Below, piece after piece: positions 1 through 6,179 of a stretch of DNA of 14,095 nt. This stretch comes from CAZMGG01 sp964565715 (lineage in GTDB: Bacteria; Planctomycetota; UBA1135; UBA2386). Each line of letters opens with the position of its first letter. Position 1 is the stretch's first letter. The DNA is taken from NCBI GenBank assembly GCA_964565715.1, contig CAZMGG010000141.1:1-14095 (forward strand). Reading direction: 5' to 3'. The notes below the pieces were generated by a model. It worked only from the letters and a program-made list of their open reading frames with translations, was not told the DNA's origin and did not search any database. The translations under genes were made by a program, and so were the position numbers.

Positions 1-744
1 CTTCTGGAATTCCTCGACGAGGTAGTCGATGACGCGCTTGTCGAAGTCCTCGCCGCCCAGGAAGGTGTCGCCATTGGTGGCCAGCACTTCGAACTGCTTC
101 TCGCCATCGACGTTGGCGATCTCGATGATGGATACGTCGAACGTGCCGCCACCCAGGTCGTAGACGACGATCTTGCGGTCGGCGCCGCCGTCACCCTTGT
201 CCAGCCCGTAGGCCAGCGCGGCCGCGGTCGGCTCATTGATGATGCGCTTGACGTCCAGGCCGGCGATCTTGCCGGCGTCCTTGGTGGCCTGGCGCTGGCT
301 GTCGTTGAAGTAGGCCGGCACGGTGATCACCGCGCGCTCGACCTTCTCGCCCAGGTAGGCCTCGGCGACCTCCTTCAGCGCGATCAGGATGTAGGCGGAG
401 AGCTGCGGCGGGGTGTACTGCTTGCCGTTGATCTCGACCTGCACCAGTTCGTCGGCGCCGCCGACGACCTTGTAGGGCACCATCTTCTCCTCGTCGCCCA
501 CCTCGTGATGCCGACGGCCCATGAACCGCTTGATCGAGTAGATCGTGTTGGTGGGGTTGGTGATCGCCTGGCGCTTGGCCGGCGCTCCCACCAGCCGCTC
601 GCCGGCGGGCGTGAAGGCCACCACCGACGGCGTGGTGCGGCTGCCTTCCAGGTTGGCGATGACCTTGGGCTCGCCACCCTCCATCACCGAGACGACGGAG
701 TTGGTGGTGCCCAGATCGATACCGACGATCTTCGACTTCGACAT
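1..744 (-). CDS. dnaK: Molecular chaperone DnaK (Hsp70), N-terminal part
   Basis: Hsp70 chaperone that binds and releases unfolded polypeptides in an ATP-driven cycle with DnaJ and GrpE in the cytoplasm. The 248 visible residues cover most of the nucleotide-binding domain. They include the phosphate-1 loop GIDLGTTNS (residues 8-16), the NEPTAAALAYG segment, the phosphate-2 loop DLGGGTFD (196-203) and GDTFLGGEDFD. The family is usually about 640 residues, so roughly 60 percent, including the substrate-binding domain, lies beyond the left edge; nothing visible is broken. The start is the ATG at 744, which gives the canonical MSKSK-type N terminus. No clear Shine-Dalgarno precedes it. The gene lies 231 bases downstream of the co-oriented MATE gene, so it probably has its own promoter in that gap. 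No dnaJ, grpE or hrcA is in the window. Identification is certain. Confidence 0.98.
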   Translation of the reverse strand, partial: MSKSKIVGIDLGTTNSVVSVMEGGEPKVIANLEGSRTTPSVVAFTPAGERLVGAPAKRQAITNPTNTIYSIKRFMGRRHHEVGDEEKMVPYKVVGGADELVQVEINGKQYTPPQLSAYILIALKEVAEAYLGEKVERAVITVPAYFNDSQRQATKDAGKIAGLDVKRIINEPTAAALAYGLDKGDGGADRKIVVYDLGGGTFDVSIIEIANVDGEKQFEVLATNGDTFLGGEDFDKRVIDYLVEEFQK

Positions 745-975
745 GTTGCGGGGCTTTCGCGATGGGACCCGCCGGGCCGCGACACGGAATGCGCCAGGGT
801 GGCCGGCAGGAGGTGGCGCCTTCAACAAATGGCGTGCCTTCCTCAGGAATTGCGTCGCAAGGCGTTGTCGAAAACTGAGTTACGCCACTGCCTCTGATGA
901 TCGCCTGGATCATGCCTGCCGGAATGACAGCCAGCCCGCCAAGCTTGACTGCCAGACCGGCAGACGACGCACTTC
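745..975 (-). promoter_or_regulatory. dnaK upstream region with two short palindromes
   Basis: This 231-base gap lies between the end of the MATE gene and dnaK. The stretch around 828-900 is clearly richer in A+T than the flanking genes, as expected for a promoter. Two perfect short inverted repeats are present: TTGCG-N-CGCAA at 850-860 and ATGATC-N5-GATCAT at 897-913. A further pair, CTGCCGG (916-922) and CCGGCAG (957-963), could form a weak hairpin just after the MATE stop. I do not find the CIRCE operator (TTAGCACTC-N9-GAGTGCTAA) or a convincing sigma-32-type promoter. That dnaK is driven from here is inference from the position; no start site can be fixed by eye. Confidence 0.4.
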
Positions 976-2385
976 CTATTCCCGCGGTGCCCCGGCCGCG
1001 GCGAGCGCCGTCCAGCGGCCCCAGGCGAGATAGGCGGCGTGCAGGAGGCACAGGGCGAGGCTGCCGAGCACCAGCAGCAGGTAGACCCGGTGCAGGGCGC
1101 CGTGGCCGACGTAGGTGCCGAGCAACACCAGCCCGAACAGCACGGCGAACCCCACCGAGTCCACCACCATCGGCGCCAGCATGCGGCCGGCGCCGTGCAC
1201 CGCGCCGATCGCGCCGATCGCGAAGGCGCCGAGCGGGTGGGCCAGCGCCGCCACCGCCAGGTAGAGGGCGGCGTTGTCGACCACCGCCGCACTGGCATCG
1301 GGCAGGAACAGCCGCACCAACGGTTCGGCGAAGGTGTAGAGCAGGCCGACCACCAGCAGCCCCAGCACCAGGGCCTGGCCGCCGGCCCAGAAGCCCACCA
1401 CCCGCGCCCGCCGCGGCAGGCCGGCCGCGACGCAGCGGCCCGCCAGCGTGGTGGCGGCGCTGGCAAAACCGAGCGCGCCGAACAGCACCAGGGTGTCGAG
1501 GCGCGTCGTCACGCCGAGCGCCGCCACCGCCTCGTCGCCCACCACGTCGCGCACCACGCGGGTGAGCAGCAGCACCAGCGTGACGCGCAGGCCCATCTGC
1601 AGCACCTGCGGCAGCGCCATCAGCAGCAGCGGCAGGGCGACGCGGCCGCCGCCGCCCTCGCTGCGCCAGCCCAGCCGCAACGGGTGCGTCCGCCGCAGCA
1701 GCCAGGCGTAGCCGAGCAGCGCCATCGCCGCCCGGGCGATCACCGTGGCGTAGGCCGCCCCGACCACGCCGTGGGGCTCGATGCCCACCGCCGCCCAGCC
1801 GAACATCAGCACGACGTCGAGCAGCAGGTTGAGCAGGTTGGCGCCCAGCAGCAGCAGCAGCGGCATGCCCACCTCGCCCACCGCCCGCATGCTGGCGGTG
1901 GTCTGCATCAGGGCGAACATCACCACGCAGCCGAGGTTGCTGATCACCAGGTAGTGGATGGCGTCGGCGCGCAGTTCGCCCTGCAGGCCGATGGCGTCCA
2001 CCGACGGCGCCGACAGCAGCGCGGTGGCCACCGACACCACCGCCCCCAGCAGCAGCATCGCCCACTGCGAGCGGTTGGAGAACGCGCGGGCGGCGGCGAC
2101 GTCGCCGACCCCCAGCAGGCGGCTCAGCAGCGACAACGACGCCACCGAGATGCCGTTGCCGAGGATCATCGGCAGGAAGTTGATGGTGGTCGCGACGTGG
2201 GCCGCCGCCACCGCGCCCTGGCCCAGCCGGCCGATCAGCACCAGGTCGACCAGGTTGATGACCGCGTGGCTGGCCATGCCGAGCGCCAGCGGCAGGCCGT
2301 GCTTCAGCACCGCCCACCAGGGCCTGGCCTGCAGCAGGTCGTCGGGCCGCGGCGCGGCCGCGGGCAGGGACGGGTCCGCGCTCAC
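976..2385 (-). CDS. MATE family efflux transporter
   Basis: Inner-membrane antiporter of the MATE (MatE/NorM-like) family, which exports drugs or cationic compounds in exchange for Na+ or H+; the substrate cannot be read from sequence. The 469-residue product has about twelve hydrophobic segments in two similar halves. The first half shows the family pattern NLVDLVLIGRLGQGAVAA, followed by a charged loop (SRLLGVGDVAAARAFSNR) and NLLNLLLDVVLMFG; the length is normal. The start chosen is GTG at 2385, with GGGAG at 2398-2402 (a rather long 12-base spacing). An in-frame TTG at 2421 would add 12 residues but has no Shine-Dalgarno. The gene is divergent from the glycosyltransferase at 2471, so their promoters must share the short region between them. 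Runs of CTG codons in the helices explain the CAG-repeat look of the plus strand near 1840-1862. Confidence 0.93.
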   Translation of the reverse strand: MSADPSLPAAAPRPDDLLQARPWWAVLKHGLPLALGMASHAVINLVDLVLIGRLGQGAVAAAHVATTINFLPMILGNGISVASLSLLSRLLGVGDVAAARAFSNRSQWAMLLLGAVVSVATALLSAPSVDAIGLQGELRADAIHYLVISNLGCVVMFALMQTTASMRAVGEVGMPLLLLLGANLLNLLLDVVLMFGWAAVGIEPHGVVGAAYATVIARAAMALLGYAWLLRRTHPLRLGWRSEGGGGRVALPLLLMALPQVLQMGLRVTLVLLLTRVVRDVVGDEAVAALGVTTRLDTLVLFGALGFASAATTLAGRCVAAGLPRRARVVGFWAGGQALVLGLLVVGLLYTFAEPLVRLFLPDASAAVVDNAALYLAVAALAHPLGAFAIGAIGAVHGAGRMLAPMVVDSVGFAVLFGLVLLGTYVGHGALHRVYLLLVLGSLALCLLHAAYLAWGRWTALAAAGAPRE

Positions 2386-2470
2386 GGCCAGAACCGTCTC
2401 CCGCGGGGCATCCCGGCGCAATGCGGGAGCCCGGCTTTACCGCGCGTTGCGGCCCCGGCAGCATCACGCC
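2386..2470. promoter_or_regulatory. Divergent start region, MATE / glycosyltransferase
   Basis: About 85 bases separate the GTG chosen for MATE (2385) from the GTG chosen for the glycosyltransferase (2471), so divergent promoters would have to be packed here or lie inside the 5' ends of the genes. The only ribosome-binding element I see is GGGAG on the minus strand (2398-2402). On the plus strand no Shine-Dalgarno precedes the glycosyltransferase. No clear -10/-35 pair is visible on either strand. Confidence 0.25.
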
Positions 2471-3469
2471 GTGCCGCCCGTGGTCTCGATCCTGCTGCCG
2501 GCCCGCGACGCGGCGGCGACCCTGCCGGCCTGCCTGCGCAGCATCCGCCGGCAGAGCCTGGCCGACTGGGAATGCGTGCTGGTGGACGACGCCAGCCGCG
2601 ATGGCACCGCCGCCATCGCCGCCCGCGCCGCCGCCGCCGACCCGCGGATCCGGGTGGTGACCGGCCCCGGCGCCGGCCTGCCGGCGGCGCTGCAGGCCGG
2701 CCTCGAGCACTGCCGCGCGGCCCTGGTGGCGCGGATGGACGCCGACGACCTGATGCACCGCCATCGGCTGGCCCTGCAGGTCGCCGCCCTGGACGACCCG
2801 GGACTGGCCGGCGTCGGCTGCCGCGTGCGCGCCTTCCCCGGTGCCGCGGTGGGCCCCGGCATGACCGACTACCTGCGCTGGCTCGACGGGATAAGGACAC
2901 CGGCCGACGTGCGCCGCGAGGCGTTCGTCGAGTGTCCGATCGCGCACCCGACCTGGCTGCTGCGTACCGCGGTGCTGGGGACCCACGGCTACCGCGATCG
3001 CGGCTGGCCCGAGGACTACGACCTGCTGCTGCGGCTGCTGGCCGCCGGCCACGAGCTGGCGGTGGTCGCCCGTCGCCTGCTGGCGTGGCGGCGCGACCCG
3101 GGCAGCCTGTCGGCCACCGCCGCGGCCTACGGCCCGGAGCGCTTCAGCGCCTGCAAGGCCGAACACCTCGCCCGCGGCTTCCTGCGCGAGCGGCACTACC
3201 TGCTGTGGGGCTACGGCTCGACCGGCCGCACCCTGCGGGCGGCGCTGGCCCGGCACGACCGGCATCCGGCGTTCGTGATCGAACTGCACCCGGGCCGGCT
3301 GGGCAACCGCATCCACGGCGCGCCGGTGGTGGCGCCGGACGAACTGCCGCGCCTGCCGCCCCTGCCGCTCCTGGTCAGCGTCGCCGGCGCGCCCAACCGG
3401 AACCGCATCCGCCGGACGCTGGCGGCCATGGGGCGCGCCGAGGGCCGCGACTTCGTGGTCGCGGCGTGA
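2471..3469 (+). CDS. GT2 glycosyltransferase with C-terminal Rossmann-like domain
   Basis: Cytoplasmic or membrane-associated family-2 (GT-A fold) glycosyltransferase, expected to move a sugar from a nucleotide-sugar donor to an acceptor in polysaccharide or glycan assembly. Its 332 residues begin with the family strand VVSILLPARDAA, followed by VDDASRDGT (Asp39-Asp40), the metal-binding ARMDADD (Asp90, Asp92, Asp93) and the acidic motif EDYD (Glu181-Asp182). From about residue 240 a second module begins. It has LLWGYGSTGR (glycine motif GYGSTG, 247-252), VIELHPGRLGN, then GAPVVAPDELP and VSVAGAPNR. This resembles the N-terminal Rossmann domain of PglD-type sugar acyltransferases or the C-terminal domain of C-methyltransferases rather than a membrane anchor. 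The start is GTG 2471; in-frame GTG 2480 and TTG 2447 are alternatives, and none has a good Shine-Dalgarno. It is a single-gene unit, convergent with the response regulator. Confidence 0.9.
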   Translation: MPPVVSILLPARDAAATLPACLRSIRRQSLADWECVLVDDASRDGTAAIAARAAAADPRIRVVTGPGAGLPAALQAGLEHCRAALVARMDADDLMHRHRLALQVAALDDPGLAGVGCRVRAFPGAAVGPGMTDYLRWLDGIRTPADVRREAFVECPIAHPTWLLRTAVLGTHGYRDRGWPEDYDLLLRLLAAGHELAVVARRLLAWRRDPGSLSATAAAYGPERFSACKAEHLARGFLRERHYLLWGYGSTGRTLRAALARHDRHPAFVIELHPGRLGNRIHGAPVVAPDELPRLPPLPLLVSVAGAPNRNRIRRTLAAMGRAEGRDFVVAA

Positions 3470-3484
3470 GCCGCCGTCGGCTCA
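3467..3484. terminator. Short hairpin spanning two convergent stop codons
   Basis: TGAGCC (3467-3472), a six-base loop, and GGCTCA (3479-3484) form a perfect 6-bp stem. The left arm contains the TGA of the plus-strand glycosyltransferase and the right arm contains the TGA of the minus-strand response regulator. Its position between convergent genes suits a bidirectional terminator. The stem is short and there is no U-tract in either direction, so function is uncertain. Confidence 0.35.
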
Positions 3485-3853
3485 GTTGGCGAACAGCTCC
3501 CGGACCATCTCCAGGATCTTGGTCGGGCTGAACGGCTTGGTCAGGTAGTCGTCGGCGCCGGACACCTTGCCCGCCTCGCGATCCTGGTCCTGGCCCTTGG
3601 CCGTCAGCAGGATGATGCGGGTGTGGGTCAGCGACGGGTCGGCCTTGATCTGCTGGGTGACCTCGAAGCCGTTGAGCTTCGGCATCATCACGTCCATGAA
3701 GACGAGGTCGGGCTTGTGCAGCCGGATCGCCGCCAGGGCCTCCTCGCCGTTGCGCGCCTCCACCACGTTGTGGTTGTCCTTGCGCAGGATGAACGAGAGC
3801 GATCGGCAGATGAACGGCTCGTCGTCGACCACCAGCACCGTGCGTTGCTTCAC
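3482..3853 (-). CDS. Stand-alone CheY-like response regulator
   Basis: Single receiver domain of 123 residues with no output domain, so it probably acts by protein-protein contact or as a phosphorelay intermediate in the cytoplasm. All receiver residues are present: the acidic pair Asp10-Asp11, the phospho-acceptor Asp54 in VFMDVMMPKLNG, the switch Thr84 (LLTAKG) and the conserved Lys106 in LTKPFSP. The start is GTG at 3853. Its GTGA overlaps the stop codon of the phosphatase gene by four bases, so the two are translationally coupled. It also carries the best Shine-Dalgarno of the window, GGAGGTGA (3858-3865). It is the last gene of the ATPase-phosphatase-receiver operon. The cognate histidine kinase is not in the window, and its relation to the phosphatase is inferred from linkage only. 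Confidence 0.94.
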   Translation of the reverse strand: MKQRTVLVVDDEPFICRSLSFILRKDNHNVVEARNGEEALAAIRLHKPDLVFMDVMMPKLNGFEVTQQIKADPSLTHTRIILLTAKGQDQDREAGKVSGADDYLTKPFSPTKILEMVRELFAN

Positions 3854-5463
3854 GCCGTCACCTCCGCCACCGCCTTGAGGACCACCAGGGTCATGTCATC
3901 GCCCTTCAACCGGCGGTCGGCGAAGGCGTCGACCGCCGCCAGCACCGCGTCCAGGATCTGCCTGGCCGAGCCCTTGCCGGCCCCGGCCAGGACCGCCGCC
4001 AGCCGCTCCTCGCCGAACATGTCCTCGTCGGCGTTCACCGCCTCGGTGACGCCGTCGGTGTAGAGGAACAGGAAGTCGCCGGGCAGCAGTTCGATGCGCG
4101 TGCTGTCGTAGCTCGCCTCGGGCAGGAAGCCGAAGATCGTGCCGTCACCGCGGATCGGCTGCACCGATCCGGTGGCGGCGCGATACAGCATCAGCTCGTT
4201 GTGCCCGGCCATCACCACCTCCACCGCGCGGTCGCCGGACCGCATGGCGGCGGCGGCGGCGGTGAAGAACCGCTCGGTGCGCGACAGGTCGAGGTACATC
4301 CCCTTCGCCAGCCGTTCGAACAGGTCGGCGGGGTCAGCGCACTGCGAGGCCAGCGTCCGCAGGGTCGCCCGGGCACTGACCATGATCATGCCGCTGGCGA
4401 GGTTGTGGCCCGACACGTCGGCGATCACCGCCATGGTCCGACCGTCGGCGAGCGGCACGAAGTCGAAGTAGTCGCCGCCGACCTCGCCGCTGGTGCGGTA
4501 GTCGCCGGCCACGTCGAAGCCCTTCACGCCGGTGGCGGCCCGCGGCAGGATCTGGCCCTGGATCGCCTGGGCCATGCTCAGCTCCTTGCCGAGTTCGGCG
4601 ACCTTGCGGGCGCCGAGTACCGCGCCCAGCATGGCCGCGAACGACATCGCCACCTGGGCCTCCTGGGAGCCCAGGTCCTCCTGGCTGGAGTAGGCGCTGT
4701 GGCGCCGGTCCATGACCAGCAACGCCCCCAGCACGACCCGCTGGGCGCCGGCGCCGTAGCTCACCGGCACGCCGATCACCTGGCTGCGGGCCAGCCGCTC
4801 CGGGGACTCGTCACCGCCGAGCCGGCCGCCGGCCGGCACCGCCCGGACCACGGCGGTGTCCTCGGCGGCGAGCACCTCGGCCAGCAGGCCCGCCACCGGC
4901 AGGCTCGGCGCGAACGGGTAGGGCTGCAGAGTGGCCTGGCCCTTGTCATCCATCACCGCGTGCACCAGCACCTCGCCGATCCCGGTCTCGGCGTGGTGGG
5001 AGACGTAGATGGCGCGCTCGACGCTGGCGGCCACCAGCAGGCCGCCGACGCCCATCGCCGCGATGTCCGCGTCGGTCTCCGCCGCCGACAGCTTCGGCAG
5101 CGTCTCGCCCAGCATGCTGACCTGCTCCAGGAGCTGCAGCGAGCTGGTGTTCATGCTCTCCATGTCGCGCTCGATGCGCTCGCGCTGGGCGGCGGCATCG
5201 AGGACGCGCTGCAGCAGCCGGTGCGAGGGCGCCTCGCCCTGTTCGGGCAGGGTGGCGACGATGCCACCACCCGGGAGATCGACGCGCAGCGCGGCGCGGC
5301 CCGGCGCCGGCCGGGCCGGCTGACCGGCGACGAACACGGTGCCGTCGTCGGCGCCCCAGCGCTGCACGGACCGGCCTTCCCCGTCCAGGACGTGGAGGGT
5401 GAGGTCCGCCAGGACGTCCGGCAGGGACTCCAGCAGGTCTACGGCTGCGGGTGTGAGCGCCAC
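3850..5463 (-). CDS. GAF-SpoIIE PP2C serine phosphatase (RsbU-like)
   Basis: Cytoplasmic PPM/PP2C-type serine/threonine phosphatase of the SpoIIE/RsbU group. Family members dephosphorylate a STAS-domain anti-anti-sigma factor and so release a sigma factor or another target. The product is 537 residues. Residues 1-90 are an unassigned N-terminal region. About 90-120 looks like a helical linker (RERIERDMESMNTSSLQLLE), about 125-290 fits a GAF sensor domain, and about 300-530 is the phosphatase. Metal-binding motifs are intact: GGDYFDF (Asp331), ADVSGHN (Asp349), TDGVTEA (Asp470) and GDDMTL (Asp522-Asp523). There is no membrane segment, so the signal is probably cytoplasmic or relayed. The start is GTG 5463 with GGAG (5469-5472) five bases away. 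It sits 20 bases after the RsbW-like gene and overlaps the receiver gene by four bases. The GAF ligand cannot be predicted. Confidence 0.93.
   Translation of the reverse strand: MALTPAAVDLLESLPDVLADLTLHVLDGEGRSVQRWGADDGTVFVAGQPARPAPGRAALRVDLPGGGIVATLPEQGEAPSHRLLQRVLDAAAQRERIERDMESMNTSSLQLLEQVSMLGETLPKLSAAETDADIAAMGVGGLLVAASVERAIYVSHHAETGIGEVLVHAVMDDKGQATLQPYPFAPSLPVAGLLAEVLAAEDTAVVRAVPAGGRLGGDESPERLARSQVIGVPVSYGAGAQRVVLGALLVMDRRHSAYSSQEDLGSQEAQVAMSFAAMLGAVLGARKVAELGKELSMAQAIQGQILPRAATGVKGFDVAGDYRTSGEVGGDYFDFVPLADGRTMAVIADVSGHNLASGMIMVSARATLRTLASQCADPADLFERLAKGMYLDLSRTERFFTAAAAAMRSGDRAVEVVMAGHNELMLYRAATGSVQPIRGDGTIFGFLPEASYDSTRIELLPGDFLFLYTDGVTEAVNADEDMFGEERLAAVLAGAGKGSARQILDAVLAAVDAFADRRLKGDDMTLVVLKAVAEVTA
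3858..3865 (-). promoter_or_regulatory. Full-length Shine-Dalgarno of the response regulator
   Basis: On the minus strand GGAGGTGA is followed by four bases and the GTG start at 3853. All eight bases can pair with the usual anti-Shine-Dalgarno end of 16S rRNA. It lies inside the 3' end of the phosphatase coding region. It supports the GTG start and suggests that the receiver is translated more strongly than the enzyme upstream. Confidence 0.8.
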
Positions 5464-5483
5464 GGTTGCTCCGTCGCAGGGCC

Positions 5484-5933
5484 TCAGCGGGACGAAGGAA
5501 CCGACGCCGCCACCAGCTTGCGCAGCCGGAGGATGTTCCAGCCGTCCACGCGCTCGTAGCCGAGTTCGTCCATGACGATCTTGGCGATGTGGATGCCGAA
5601 GCCGCCGATCTCCCGCGGGATGCCGGTGTCCTCCGCGACGTCGGAGGTGTCGTGGGCGAGCGGGTCGAACTCCGGACCCTGGTCGCGCAGCTGGATCTCG
5701 AACGAGGTCTCGTCGATGGCGAAGACGACCTCGATCGGCTTGCTCTCGTCGAGTTCGTAGGCGTGCCGCAGCACGTTGGTGACCATCTCCTGCAGCGCCA
5801 GCAGGATGTTGTAGCGCGTCCCCTCCGGGTCGTCGTCGAAGGGGATCGACTCGAGCAACGCCTCTCCGGCCTGCCAGGTGAGACGCAGGTGATCCATGGG
5901 ACCGGTGAGCTTCAAGACGACTTGCGAAGACAT
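5484..5933 (-). CDS. RsbW-like ATP-binding anti-sigma / regulatory kinase
   Basis: Small GHKL-fold ATPase of 149 residues (HATPase_c_2 type) like RsbW and SpoIIAB, which bind a target such as a sigma factor and phosphorylate a STAS-domain antagonist on serine. Visible motifs are the N-box EMVTNVLRHAY (Glu49, Asn53), DQGPEFDP (Asp84, Gly86) for adenine binding, the glycine lid GGFGIHIAK (110-118), and the closing strand ending in WNILRLRK. The length is typical for a stand-alone anti-sigma kinase. The start is ATG 5933, with GAGGAG at 5943-5948 nine bases before it. It is the first gene of the operon, followed after 20 bases by the phosphatase that would oppose it. Neither a STAS protein nor a sigma factor is in the window, so the target is unknown; a role outside transcription is equally possible. 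Confidence 0.92.
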   Translation of the reverse strand: MSSQVVLKLTGPMDHLRLTWQAGEALLESIPFDDDPEGTRYNILLALQEMVTNVLRHAYELDESKPIEVVFAIDETSFEIQLRDQGPEFDPLAHDTSDVAEDTGIPREIGGFGIHIAKIVMDELGYERVDGWNILRLRKLVAASVPSSR

Positions 5934-6179
5934 TTCGGATCGCTCCTCGAACGTTGCCCCGCTATCGACCGGGGCGCCCCTCTGCCCTGAGCCTTTCGCC
6001 CCGGGCGCGGTCCCGACCCAGGACCCGCCCCCGCAGGCCCGTCGGCTCCGGCGGGCGTCGATCCGCCCACGCCATGGGCCGGTCCGGTGGTTTCGCGCCC
6101 CGGGTCCTGGTAGCCTCCGGCCCACTGGTTGGCGGGTGGCGGGCGCATGGGCGTCCGGCAGCCCGTCGGAGGGCAGATC
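5934..6179. promoter_or_regulatory. Divergent region, signalling operon / amidase
   Basis: This 246-base, very GC-rich intergenic region should hold the promoters of both the minus-strand RsbW-like operon and the plus-strand amidase. It contains GAGGAG for the minus gene (5943-5948) and GGAGGG for the plus gene (6168-6173). On the plus strand TAGCCT (6111-6116) resembles a -10 hexamer. Short inverted repeats occur, for example the palindrome GGGGCGCCCC (5971-5980) and GGTCC/GGACC (6009-6013 and 6021-6025). At this GC content they could be chance. No promoter can be called with confidence. Confidence 0.3.
6111..6116 (+). promoter_or_regulatory. Possible -10 hexamer upstream of amidase
   Basis: TAGCCT matches the TANNNT pattern of a -10 element. 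It lies 64 bases before the preferred TTG start and 12 bases before another in-frame TTG (6129). No -35 is evident at 17 bases. It is listed because the same pattern recurs before other genes here; alone it is weak. Confidence 0.2.

Noticed and set aside
745..975. CIRCE operator or a tRNA gene before dnaK
   Set aside because: I searched by eye for the CIRCE arms and for a cloverleaf with TTCGA-type T-loop and found neither.
1840..1862. A CAG-type trinucleotide run
   Set aside because: It encodes consecutive leucines (CTG) in a MATE transmembrane helix, so codon bias in a hydrophobic segment explains it.
233..3316. A 1027-codon open frame on the minus strand
   Set aside because: It runs through dnaK, MATE and the glycosyltransferase in wrong frames or antisense. 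Its product is Arg/Gly/Ala-rich with no motif. Stop codons are rare by chance at this GC content.
1039..3531. An 830-codon plus-strand frame rich in Gln, His and Arg
   Set aside because: It is antisense to MATE and out of frame with the glycosyltransferase. The His/Gln bias is the shadow of CTG/GCC-rich membrane-protein codons.
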